Shown: piece by piece, positions 1 through 6,748 of the stretch | Layout: the number at the start of each line of letters is the position of its first letter | How positions within the stretch are numbered: position 1 is the first letter of the stretch | NCBI GenBank assembly: GCA_012519465.1 | Contig: JAAYQD010000151.1 | Coordinates: 1 to 10,394, forward strand | DNA length: 10,394 nucleotides | Origin: Candidatus Cloacimonadota bacterium | GTDB lineage: Bacteria > Cloacimonadota > Cloacimonadia > Cloacimonadales > Cloacimonadaceae | Reading direction: 5' to 3' | The notes under the pieces: model-generated | What the model saw: the letters and a program-made list of their open reading frames with translations, nothing else | Database searches by the model: none | What the model was told of the DNA's origin: nothing | Position numbers and translations under genes: made by a program

Positions 1-718
1 CTTCCGTCACCACTTCAAATCCGGCAAATTCATCTCTATTCACCTGATACAGGGTGGGGAGCGGCTCTCCGGAAAAGCGGAGCCTGCTATAAGGATTATC
101 TTCCAGGATGCCTATTTCGTTGCGGATGGCAAAGGCAATCAGTTCCCGCCTGCGCGCCATGCTCATGGTGACGCCACCGGGGTTGTGAAAATCTGGGATA
201 GTGTAGATGAATTTGACACGCTTACCTGCTTGCTTACAGCGCTGAACAGCTGCTTCCAGATGCTGGATGCTGATGCCATCATCGTTGATGGGAACGCTGA
301 CCAGTTCTGCTTGGATGGAATCAAAAACCACCAGGGAACCCAGGAAGGTGGGGGCTTCGCAGATCACCACGTCGCCCGGATCCAAAAGGGCACGGGAATA
401 CAGATAAATGGCATTGGTGGCGCCAACGGTGATGAGCATTTCCTCGGGGGTGATGGGATAGCCTTCCCATTTGATGAGCTCAGCTTTCAGCTTGCGATCG
501 CCTTCACTGGCTCCATATTGCAACACGTCATAGCCATCTTCCTGAACCACCTTTTTATACAGCTCTGCCAGAGTGTCTTTGGGGAAGGTGGCAGGTGCAG
601 GAAAGCCTCCGGCAAAGGAGATGAGACCTTCAATGTTTTTGGTGGATGCCACCAGTTCTCTGATCATGGATGAACCCATTGACTGGGTAACGCGGGAAAA
701 ATCCTTGGCGTAATTCAT
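1..718 (-). CDS. PLP-dependent class I/II aminotransferase (2-aminoadipate/LysN-like), 3' end missing
   Basis: The reading frame opens at ATG (716-718) and stays open to the left edge, giving the first 239 residues of what should be a protein of about 400. It is a fold-type I PLP aminotransferase of the MocR-domain/LysN group, which moves amino groups between amino acids (often 2-aminoadipate, leucine or aromatic ones) and 2-oxoglutarate in the cytoplasm. Visible signatures are the N-terminal ISFAGGFPAP (33-42), QYGASEGDRKL (67-77), a GATNAIY cofactor loop (99-105), IPDFHNPGG (174-182) with the PLP-contacting Asn179, and LEDNPYSRLRF (205-215) with Asp207, which pairs with the pyridine nitrogen. 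The Schiff-base Lys lies beyond the window. GAGGT sits four bases before the ATG. The gene lies 124 bases downstream of asnS in the same direction, behind a long hairpin. No regulator domain is fused at the N terminus. The substrate cannot be read from this part. Confidence 0.9.
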   Translation of the reverse strand, partial: MNYAKDFSRVTQSMGSSMIRELVASTKNIEGLISFAGGFPAPATFPKDTLAELYKKVVQEDGYDVLQYGASEGDRKLKAELIKWEGYPITPEEMLITVGATNAIYLYSRALLDPGDVVICEAPTFLGSLVVFDSIQAELVSVPINDDGISIQHLEAAVQRCKQAGKRVKFIYTIPDFHNPGGVTMSMARRRELIAFAIRNEIGILEDNPYSRLRFSGEPLPTLYQVNRDEFAGFEVVTE

Positions 719-753
719 TCTTACCTCTATTTATTTTCTATTTATTATCATCT

Positions 754-819
754 AATAAGCAATAAGCCATATAATAACACCTCGCGCTTGAGGCAATACA
801 TTATATGGCTATTGCTATT
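754..819. repeat. Long imperfect hairpin between asnS and the aminotransferase gene
   Basis: Arms 754-775 and 800-819 are reverse complements over 20 bases, interrupted only by two single-A bulges in the left arm. The 24-base interior holds a second small stem, CCTC (780-783) with GAGG (790-793). As minus-strand RNA it would fold just after the asnS stop. The bases after it are A/T-rich but give no clean U run, so it may be a weak terminator, an RNA-processing or stability element, or a remnant of a small palindromic repeat. A weak minus-strand promoter-like pair (TTGCCT, 17 bases, TATATG) overlaps the hairpin, so the aminotransferase could have its own start there. That reading is uncertain. 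Confidence 0.6.
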
Positions 820-842
820 TTGTTTATTATCAATGTAATATC

Positions 843-2138
843 TTATGGGTATATCCTGTATAGCATACGGGGGAAGGGGATGGTTTCGCGGATATGGTGG
901 ATGCCGCTAATCCAGGTGATCAGCCTTTCCAGCCCCACGCCAAATCCACTGTGAGGTACGCTTCCATATTTGCGCATATCCAAAAACCACTGGTATTCTT
1001 CGATGGGCATCTTCTCTTCCTGCATCCGTTTGAGCAGGAGGTCATAATCGTCTTCGCGCTGGCTGCCACCGATGATTTCGCCAAATCCTTCCGGGGCGAT
1101 GAGGTCATCCCCCAATACCAGATTGGGGTTTTCCGGGTCACGCTTCATATAGAAGGATTTGATTTCCTTGGGCCATTTCTCCACAAACACAGGCACGGGA
1201 GAACCTTCGGTGAGCAGGGTTTCATCTGCAGCACCAAAATCGCTACCCTGGGTGATCTGGCTGCCTTTGGAGCGCAGATATTCGATGGCTTCATAGTGTG
1301 TCATCCGCTTAAATGGTGCATCTGCAGCCTTTAGTACTTCCTTATCACGTTCCAGAATGGTGAGTTCTGTGTCACAGCGTTCCAGACAGGTGCGTATCAC
1401 ATAGCGGATCAACCCTTCCTGTATCTGCATATTCTCTTCATGCTCCACCCAGGCGGCTTCAGCATCCATCATCCAAAATTCGGTGAGATGCTTACGGGTT
1501 TTGGAGCGTTCTGCGCGGAATACAGGACCAAAGTCATACACTCGTCCCAGGCTCATAATCCCTGTTTCCAGATACAATTGCCCACTTTGGGAGAGGTATG
1601 CCATTCCTTCGTCAAAGTATTCCAATTCAAAGAGGGTGGTGGTGCCTTCGCAGGCGTTGGGCGTGAGGATGGGGGAATCAAAGCGGAAAAATCCATTTTG
1701 ATTGAGGTAGTCACAGATGGCATAGTAGATGGTGTGACGCAGCCTCAGCAGCGCCCATTGCTTGGGAGCTCTCAACCAGAGATGGCGGTTGGACAGTAGG
1801 AAGTCTGGTCCATGCTCTTTTTTCCCAATTGGATACTCTGGCGAAATCTGTACCGGCTGCACGTCTTGAATAGACAGCTCATATTGCCCCTCCAGCTTTT
1901 GATGAGGCTTGGGGATGCCGGTGATGATCACAGAGGATTCGATGGTTAGTTTGCGTGCCAGCTCAAACTTTTCATCGCCTATCTCCGGACGGAATGCCAC
2001 ACACTGCAAATCTGCTGTCCCATCCCTGAAGATGATAAAGAGCAGCTTGCCGCTATGGCGAATATTTCTCACCCAACCACGCAGGCTAATCGTTTGATCC
2101 AGATGGTTGGGAATATCTTTAACTTGTATATATGTCAA
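843..2138 (-). CDS. asnS: Asparaginyl-tRNA synthetase
   Basis: This class IIb synthetase charges tRNA-Asn with asparagine, using ATP, in the cytoplasm. At 431 residues it matches the usual bacterial length of about 430. An OB-fold anticodon-binding domain occupies about 17-98 (ISLRGWVRNIRHSGK). The catalytic core carries motif 1 (GFFRFDSPILTP, 149-160), motif 2 (FRAERSKTRKHLTEFW, 207-222) and motif 3 (GFGVGLERLITWI, 398-410). GEIIGGSQRE (353-362), LTEFWMMDAEAAW and the ending IPFPRMLYRIYP point to AsnRS rather than AspRS. The start codon is TTG (2136-2138). GAGGT lies six bases upstream, no ATG in frame fits the OB-domain start, and the only nearby ATG upstream hits a stop two codons later. 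The gene begins nine bases after the oxidoreductase stop, whose TGA overlaps the ribosome binding site, so translational coupling is likely. Identification is firm. Confidence 0.97.
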   Translation of the reverse strand: MTYIQVKDIPNHLDQTISLRGWVRNIRHSGKLLFIIFRDGTADLQCVAFRPEIGDEKFELARKLTIESSVIITGIPKPHQKLEGQYELSIQDVQPVQISPEYPIGKKEHGPDFLLSNRHLWLRAPKQWALLRLRHTIYYAICDYLNQNGFFRFDSPILTPNACEGTTTLFELEYFDEGMAYLSQSGQLYLETGIMSLGRVYDFGPVFRAERSKTRKHLTEFWMMDAEAAWVEHEENMQIQEGLIRYVIRTCLERCDTELTILERDKEVLKAADAPFKRMTHYEAIEYLRSKGSQITQGSDFGAADETLLTEGSPVPVFVEKWPKEIKSFYMKRDPENPNLVLGDDLIAPEGFGEIIGGSQREDDYDLLLKRMQEEKMPIEEYQWFLDMRKYGSVPHSGFGVGLERLITWISGIHHIRETIPFPRMLYRIYP

Positions 2139-2144
2139 TTTGTT

Positions 2145-2150
2145 ACCTCA
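2145..2150 (-). promoter_or_regulatory. asnS ribosome binding site overlapping the upstream TGA stop
   Basis: On the minus strand TGAGGT joins the oxidoreductase stop codon (TGA, 2148-2150) to the GAGGT Shine-Dalgarno (2145-2149), six bases before the TTG start of asnS. The overlap fixes the asnS start. It also suggests that ribosomes finishing the upstream gene reinitiate on asnS. Confidence 0.75.
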
Positions 2151-3140
2151 TATATGTGTTCTTGGTTGGGTACCTATAGTTTCGATAATGCGCAGGGCCA
2201 CATCCAAGGCGCGGCTGCCTGCACGGCCGTCCACTATCGGCTGTTTATCGTTTAATACACTATTCACAAAGCTTTCCAGCTCAAGGGTGAGGGCATCCTT
2301 GTCCGTATCGGAAAGGTTAAAATTGCGGATATCCACCAGATGCTCTGCCTTGATGTCTTTATCTCCGGCAAGGATGCGGGGCAGATACTTTAGGGCATCC
2401 GGGGATCGCTTTAAGACCGTGGCGTGCTTGGCACCAAAATCCAAGGAGAAATAGGCGTCCTTTTGAAAAAACCTTATCTTCCGCTCCTGCTTCATGCTCA
2501 CGCGGGAGGAGGTTACATTGGCGATGGCGCCGTTGGCAAATTCTATGCGCGCATTGGCTATATCAATGCTGGGCGTCAGAATCCCCACACCGCTGGCATG
2601 GATATCCTTTACGGGGCTATCCACAAAGTCCAGGATGAGATCGATATCGTGGATCATCAAATCCAAGACCACAGGCACATCGGTGCCCCGCGGCTGGAAG
2701 GTGGAAAGGCGGTGGGATTCGATGAACATCGGGTTTTTGATTTCCTCTTCCACTGCCAAGATCACCGGATTGAAACGTTCGATATGCCCCACTTGCAAGA
2801 TCAGCTTGTTTTGGGCAGCCACCTCCACCAGAGTTTTGGCTTGCGCCAGCTCTGCCGTGATGGGTTTTTCCACAAACACGTGCTTGCCCGCTTGCAAAGC
2901 CTGGTGTGCCAGCTCAAAGTGGGCAGAGGTGGTGGCTACGATATCCACCGCCTCACAAGCCGCCAAAAGCTCGTCGTAACTGCTGAAAATATGCAGGTTT
3001 AGCTCCTCGGCTATCTGTTTGGCATTATCAGGATTTACGTCATAAACACCACACAGATCCACGCCTGCCATGGCGCTGAATTTGCGTGCATGATGACGTC
3101 CCAGATAGCCCACACCGGCTATGCCAAGCTTGAGTTTCAT
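2148..3140 (-). CDS. Gfo/Idh/MocA family NAD-dependent oxidoreductase, possibly acting on a UDP-sugar
   Basis: The 330-residue protein has the two-domain layout of the Gfo/Idh/MocA family, which oxidises or reduces sugar hydroxyls with NAD(P). A Rossmann fold carries GVGYLG (9-14) and Asp34 at the end of strand 2, which favours NAD(H). The family EKP motif (91-93) has the usual catalytic Lys92, and the C-terminal domain has the IHDID motif (163-167). The stretch from about 141 to 170 (ESHRLSTFQPRGTDV..VLDLMIHDID) resembles family members found in lipid A gene clusters, such as the UDP-GlcNAc 3-dehydrogenase GnnA. That match is from memory, and no lpx or aminosugar gene is visible here. The ATG at 3140 has no good Shine-Dalgarno and lies only 11 bases after the threonine dehydrogenase stop, so translation may depend on that gene. 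The family is sure; the substrate is open. Confidence 0.87.
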   Translation of the reverse strand: MKLKLGIAGVGYLGRHHARKFSAMAGVDLCGVYDVNPDNAKQIAEELNLHIFSSYDELLAACEAVDIVATTSAHFELAHQALQAGKHVFVEKPITAELAQAKTLVEVAAQNKLILQVGHIERFNPVILAVEEEIKNPMFIESHRLSTFQPRGTDVPVVLDLMIHDIDLILDFVDSPVKDIHASGVGILTPSIDIANARIEFANGAIANVTSSRVSMKQERKIRFFQKDAYFSLDFGAKHATVLKRSPDALKYLPRILAGDKDIKAEHLVDIRNFNLSDTDKDALTLELESFVNSVLNDKQPIVDGRAGSRALDVALRIIETIGTQPRTHI

Positions 3141-3151
3141 ATTATTTCAAA

Positions 3152-4096
3152 TTACTTGCGAGCTCTCAGCTTTTCCAGCATATCGGCGGTCATGGCTTCC
3201 AGGTTATACTCTGGTTTCCAGCCCCATTCCTTGGTGGCAGCACTATCGTCCATATAGTTTGGCCAGCTATCGGCAATGGCTTTCTTTACGGGATCCACAT
3301 TATAATCCAGTGTAAAATCGGGGATATGTTTGCGGATTTCTGCGGCGATGGTTTCGGGATCAAAACTCATGGCTGTCACGTTGAAGCAATTGCGGTGAAT
3401 GAGCTTGGAGGGATCGGCTTCCATCAATTCCACGGCTGCTCTCAAGGCATCCGGCATATACATCATATCCAAATATGTACCTGCGGGCAGGTTGCAGGTG
3501 TATTTGCCTTCTTCAAGGGCTTTGTAATAGATTTCCACGGCGTAATCTGTGGTGCCGCCACCGGGAAGGGTTACATAGCTGATGATGCCGGGATAGCGGA
3601 GTCCACGAGCATCCACGCCAAATCTGAGGTGATAATAATCTGCCAAAAGCTCACTTGCCACCTTGGAAACACCGTAGATGGTGGTGGGGCGCATGATGGT
3701 ATCCTGGGGAGTGTTGTCCAACGGAGTGGTGGGACCAAATGCACCGATGGAAGAGGGTGTGAAAACGGCACCTTTGATCTCGCGGGCAATCTCCAAAGCG
3801 TTGAAATGAACGCCCATATTGATGCGCCAGGAAAGGTAGGGATCTGCTTCACCTTTGGCGGAAAGAACGGCAACCAAATTGAAGATGGTGTCGATGTTGT
3901 ATTTGCGCACCACTGCTGCCAAAGCGTTGGCATCTGTGGCATCCAAAATCTCGAATGGTCCGGCATTCATCAGGTCCGGATTTTTGGTAGAGTGTAGGGT
4001 TGCCACCACGTGGCTTTCTCCGTAAATGTTTCTCAGATAAGGTACAAGCTCAGAGCCGATTTGCCCGGCAGCGCCGATTACTAAGATGTTTTTCAT
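3152..4096 (-). CDS. tdh: L-threonine 3-dehydrogenase, short-chain (SDR/epimerase-like) type
   Basis: The enzyme oxidises L-threonine with NAD+ to 2-amino-3-oxobutyrate, which 2-amino-3-ketobutyrate CoA ligase then splits to glycine and acetyl-CoA. That partner gene is not in the window. The 314-residue protein is an extended SDR with GAAGQIG (8-14), the catalytic Ser in TPSSIGAFGPTTP (113-125) and YGVSK (Tyr141, Lys145). Stretches typical of threonine dehydrogenase rather than sugar epimerases are RGLRYPGIISY, PGGGTTDYAVEIYYKAL, DMMYMPDALRA, and ADSWPNYMDDS near the C terminus. It is unrelated to the zinc-dependent Tdh of E. coli. The ATG has AAGGAG (4106-4111) upstream. One oddity is that strand 2 ends VATLHSTK, so the acidic residue that usually holds the NAD ribose appears to be Leu34. 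It is the first gene of the tdh-oxidoreductase-asnS cluster. Confidence 0.9.
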   Translation of the reverse strand: MKNILVIGAAGQIGSELVPYLRNIYGESHVVATLHSTKNPDLMNAGPFEILDATDANALAAVVRKYNIDTIFNLVAVLSAKGEADPYLSWRINMGVHFNALEIAREIKGAVFTPSSIGAFGPTTPLDNTPQDTIMRPTTIYGVSKVASELLADYYHLRFGVDARGLRYPGIISYVTLPGGGTTDYAVEIYYKALEEGKYTCNLPAGTYLDMMYMPDALRAAVELMEADPSKLIHRNCFNVTAMSFDPETIAAEIRKHIPDFTLDYNVDPVKKAIADSWPNYMDDSAATKEWGWKPEYNLEAMTADMLEKLRARK

Positions 4097-4125
4097 TGTT
4101 TATTACTCCTTGGAATAATTTATAT

Positions 4126-4134
4126 TCTATAACA
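4126..4134 (-). promoter_or_regulatory. Possible extended -10 promoter for the tdh cluster
   Basis: On the minus strand TGTTATAGA (4134-4126) fits an extended -10 box, 29 bases before the tdh ATG. No good -35 lies 16-18 bases upstream. A perfect TTGACA occurs at 4160-4165, but 28 bases from this -10, which is too far for a standard sigma-70 pair. A small inverted repeat (GCATCA 4181-4186, TGATGC 4192-4197) lies farther upstream and could be an operator or a hairpin. The assignment is tentative. Confidence 0.3.
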
Positions 4135-4230
4135 GGCACAATTTTAATCTGCCCGCTTTTGTCAATTGTTTTGTGTGCAAGCATCAAAACCTGATGCCTG
4201 GCATTGCTTTGGCTGGTTCTTCCTCATTAA

Positions 4231-4288
4231 CCACCTTTGTCTCTCCTTTGTCTGGACAAGGGTGAGACAAGGGTGGTACAAGGGTGGC
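4231..4288. repeat. Cluster of five 9-bp repeats, 11-bp phased, forming an inverted repeat
   Basis: The core CACCYTTGT occurs on the plus strand at 4232-4240 and, as CTCCTTTGT, at 4243-4251. Its reverse complement ACAAGGGTG occurs at 4256-4264, 4267-4275 and 4278-4286. Within each orientation the copies are exactly 11 bases apart, about one DNA turn. The three right-hand copies make a perfectly spaced 11-bp tandem repeat (4256-4288). The two halves also pair as a near-palindrome of 46 bases (4231-4253 with 4254-4276), with 19 of 23 positions complementary. It lies between the secreted-protein stop and the tdh promoter region. Confidence 0.75.
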
Positions 4289-4294
4289 TAATGG

Positions 4295-4311
4295 GCAAGG
4301 AGTGTCCTTGC
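4295..4311 (-). terminator. Short hairpin right after the secreted-protein stop codon
   Basis: GCAAGGA (4295-4301) and TCCTTGC (4305-4311) are perfect 7-bp arms around a 3-base loop. On the minus strand the hairpin begins three bases after the TAG stop at 4315-4317. There is no U tract after it, so it may act as an atypical terminator or protect the 3' end of the mRNA rather than be a standard intrinsic terminator. Confidence 0.4.
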
Positions 4312-4314
4312 AAA

Positions 4315-6627
4315 CTATTTGATTCCGAAAAGCCGCTTGAACCAATTGCGCTTTTGGGCTGGCTGTGGGGTTTGCATCTTTACCACTTCCACCAGTTGCA
4401 ACAGGATGCCATCACCAGCGGCAATCTCGATATCATATACATCATTATCGCTAATGATGGTGTGTTTCATAAAGGGATCGTACAAACCGTAATTCTTGTC
4501 TCCAAAGGTGGATTTGTCCAATGCCACACGCAGGGTCTGGGGATCGGCGTCTTGGAAGTGTTCTTCCACATTCCAGGGTGCGGATCCCTCGCCTTCAGTT
4601 CTATACACGGCACGGCGATTGACCACCATCAACGAGGGGACGTCTTCGTCATCCAGATAATAACCACACTCCAGGTAGCCTTCATAGGGTCCATTCTTCT
4701 TCTTTACCACTCCCAGGCTCTTGAGCTTGTACTGTGCCAATTTGCTGCGGGAGTTTTTGCCATCTATCATCAGGGTGTTTGCATCCTGCCAGTGAAGGCG
4801 GGAGATGATGGGACCATAAACCTTGATTTTGGCATTGGCTTCCATGAGGTTTTGATAGAATGATTCGTTGTCATGGATTTGAGGCTGGAGATAGTTTCCT
4901 TTGTGAGAGATGGGGGTGAGGCGTCTGAAGCTGCGTTCTCCGGATGGAAAGCTCTGATCCCTGTTTGAGGTGAGGGCAAAATCTATTATCCCATCAGCGG
5001 CATAGCAGAGGGGGAGCAATTGCAGGCATTTTTGCATGCTGAGCGGAGGCATAAAATAGCGCCATTCCGCACTTTCCACAGGTTCAAACTTTTCGCCAAA
5101 GGTTTGTGGCACATAAAAGAGATCGGTGTTTTTGTTGAGGGCATCGGGTCCTTTTACCGAGCTTGCCAAAACATGGTAGTTGTTACAGACATAGTTTTGG
5201 ATTTTGTTTTGCACAAAGAGTACGTGGTCAAAATCCTGGTTCCAGCGTATCAAGGTGCCGGCGCCGCTGCCCCATTCCTGCAAGGGATAGGCGTCCAGCA
5301 TCACCACGGATGGATTGGCCTCTTGCAGAAACAATCCAAAGTGGAAGTAGTCGGGCAGTTGGCTACCTTTTTTATAAGACATATTTTCCAGGTGGGTGGC
5401 GGTGATGATCCCATAACCGCGATCCTCCAAAAAGCCCTTCAGAAGCTTGTAGGTGGCAAATTGTCCCTGAGACGGTTCATCTTTGCCATAGAAATAGAGG
5501 ATGGAATTTGAGCCGGGGATGGCGGTGTATTCTTTCAACCTATCTTCCAGCCTGTCTTTGAGGGGGTCATGGGCGGCTTTGAGGGCACGGAAGATATTGT
5601 CTTCCAGCTCCACATAATCCAGCTCCAGTCTTCCTTGGCCAAACCAGTAGACATGAGGGGAGAGGTGGCTGAAATAATCTACATTGATCAGATCTGCATG
5701 CTCCTTGGTGCCGGGTTGGGGGATGGGGGTGTAGTATTCCAAAATCAAGGCACCGGTATCAGGGTCTTTGGGTATTTGGGCTACATTTTGGTTCAGGATA
5801 AGGGTGTCGTATAGCTCAGGCTGGGTGGAATACAGCGGCAGCTGTTGATAAGCGGAGGATGGATAGAGCCCGTGCAGCCCATCCTGGTTGCTCTTAAACT
5901 GAGTGTTTCTGAGCACATAGAGCTTCACCTCTGCCACTCGTGCATTGGCGGGCAAATCCTGCCAATTGAGGGCAAACTTTAGATAGAGTCTGTTATCTTT
6001 GGCAGTGGGGAAAAACTTGAGATCATAGGAAAGGAGGCGGGGGTATTGGATATTATCCGGCTTCCATCTGAAGCGTGGATCACTAAGCGCCATGCCGGCT
6101 TTATCACCTTGTTTGGCATCGCATACCCACGCGAAGGAATTGGAATAGGATGTCTGATCAGCAGAGGAGCGCCTGCCGGTATCATGGCGGAAGACCATGT
6201 TGTAAAGGTCGTTTTCTGCGTTATCACCCTGGAAAGCTTCCGGATTGTATCGTTCCACCTGGGGAGACCAATGGTACTCTGCCTCCATTTTCAGATAGTT
6301 TCCATTTGCCATGGCGGTGACGCCCACGGGACGGTTTGGATCAAAAGCCCAGTCGTCGATGATGGAGCCCATTTCGTAGTTATTGAGGGCTTTGAGAGCT
6401 GCCTCCAGGCTGCCATTTACCACCTCCTGATAGTAGGTGGAATAGAGAATGGTGTTGAACCCTGCTTCATCCAACAGCTGTGCCAATTCTGAAAATACTT
6501 CTTCTGTTTGATGGGCATTGTGGAGCTGGTATTGGCTGTATGCCCCGATGATATAGCGTGGTACCACGCTGCCTTGCACAGAGAATACGAGCAGGCAGAC
6601 AGATAGCAAAATCAATATTCTTTTCAT
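4315..6627 (-). CDS. Secreted protein of unknown family, glycoside-hydrolase-like barrel with inserted beta-sandwich
   Basis: I do not recognise a named family. The 770-residue product begins MKRILILLSVCLLVFSVQG, a clear signal peptide with likely cleavage near residue 19. The part from about 22 to 130 (GAYSQYQ, LAQLLDEAGFNTILYSTYY) looks like the first strand and helix of a TIM barrel. About 185-350 is beta-rich and ends GRLELDYVELED, as galactose-binding-like domains often do. Barrel-like strands resume with ILYFYGKDEPSQG (376-388), VVMLDAYPLQEWG (441-453), YVPQTFGE (505-512) and WRYFMPPLSMQKCLQLLPLCYAADGI (522-547). The DEP motif (383-385) at a strand end resembles the acid/base region of hydrolase-like barrels. 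About 625-750 is a beta-rich end domain, and a Pro/Gln linker leads to a basic tail, KRNWFKRLFGIK. No T9SS domain is present. The ATG at 6627 is preferred (AAGGA seven bases away); the adjacent ATG at 6630 is possible. The farther TTG at 6666 would put residues before the signal peptide. Confidence 0.85.
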   Translation of the reverse strand: MKRILILLSVCLLVFSVQGSVVPRYIIGAYSQYQLHNAHQTEEVFSELAQLLDEAGFNTILYSTYYQEVVNGSLEAALKALNNYEMGSIIDDWAFDPNRPVGVTAMANGNYLKMEAEYHWSPQVERYNPEAFQGDNAENDLYNMVFRHDTGRRSSADQTSYSNSFAWVCDAKQGDKAGMALSDPRFRWKPDNIQYPRLLSYDLKFFPTAKDNRLYLKFALNWQDLPANARVAEVKLYVLRNTQFKSNQDGLHGLYPSSAYQQLPLYSTQPELYDTLILNQNVAQIPKDPDTGALILEYYTPIPQPGTKEHADLINVDYFSHLSPHVYWFGQGRLELDYVELEDNIFRALKAAHDPLKDRLEDRLKEYTAIPGSNSILYFYGKDEPSQGQFATYKLLKGFLEDRGYGIITATHLENMSYKKGSQLPDYFHFGLFLQEANPSVVMLDAYPLQEWGSGAGTLIRWNQDFDHVLFVQNKIQNYVCNNYHVLASSVKGPDALNKNTDLFYVPQTFGEKFEPVESAEWRYFMPPLSMQKCLQLLPLCYAADGIIDFALTSNRDQSFPSGERSFRRLTPISHKGNYLQPQIHDNESFYQNLMEANAKIKVYGPIISRLHWQDANTLMIDGKNSRSKLAQYKLKSLGVVKKKNGPYEGYLECGYYLDDEDVPSLMVVNRRAVYRTEGEGSAPWNVEEHFQDADPQTLRVALDKSTFGDKNYGLYDPFMKHTIISDNDVYDIEIAAGDGILLQLVEVVKMQTPQPAQKRNWFKRLFGIK

Positions 6628-6634
6628 CATAATA

Positions 6635-6639
6635 TCCTT
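6635..6639 (-). promoter_or_regulatory. Ribosome binding site deciding between two adjacent ATG codons
   Basis: AAGGA (6639-6635 on the minus strand) stands four bases before the ATG at 6630 and seven before the ATG at 6627. Seven is the more usual spacing and gives an ordinary signal peptide start, MKR. The more distant in-frame TTG at 6666 has no ribosome binding site and lies at or upstream of the expected transcription start. Confidence 0.65.
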
Positions 6640-6654
6640 AATTTTGTTTTGGGC

Positions 6655-6682
6655 AATGTAAAACAAAGCGTTTTGAGGTCAA
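6655..6682 (-). promoter_or_regulatory. Probable sigma-70-like promoter of the unknown secreted protein
   Basis: On the minus strand TTGACC (6682-6677) and TACATT (6660-6655) are separated by 16 bases. They lie directly after the upstream gene's terminator and about 25 bases before the start codon, which leaves a short leader carrying the ribosome binding site. The spacer contains a small AAAAC/GTTTT inverted repeat. Confidence 0.45.
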
Positions 6683-6684
6683 GC

Positions 6685-6724
6685 AAAAAAAGGAGTGGGC
6701 AGCCAATGAAGGCAATCCCACTCC
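6685..6724 (-). terminator. Strong intrinsic terminator of the C25 peptidase gene
   Basis: On the minus strand GGAGTGGG (6724-6717) pairs perfectly with CCCACTCC (6699-6692). An inner GCC/GGC stem (6713-6711 with 6704-6702) follows, and the hairpin is followed at once by seven T (6691-6685). It starts 24 bases after the TAA stop of the peptidase gene and separates it from the next gene's promoter. Confidence 0.93.
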
Positions 6725-6748
6725 ATCATTATCTTGTGTAAATGCTGT

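Noticed and set aside
185..673. A 162-codon plus-strand open frame near the left edge
   Set aside because: It lies opposite the aminotransferase frame, which carries all the expected PLP motifs.
2424..3002. Plus-strand open frames opposite the oxidoreductase and threonine dehydrogenase genes (also 3326-3997)
   Set aside because: They are antisense to well-identified enzymes, and their products resemble no known protein and lack domain structure.
4160..4165. Perfect TTGACA as the -35 of the tdh promoter
   Set aside because: The nearest good -10 boxes are 13 (TAAAAT) or 28 (TATAGA) bases away, outside the normal range, so I do not pair it with either.
6595..6627. Lipoprotein signal (SVC) in the unknown secreted protein
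   Set aside because: The Cys sits in the middle of the hydrophobic core, and the residues before it (LSV) do not fit a lipobox.
6628..6666. Longer start at the TTG at 6666 for the unknown secreted protein
   Set aside because: It would add polar residues before the signal peptide, has no ribosome binding site, and starts at or upstream of the predicted transcript start.
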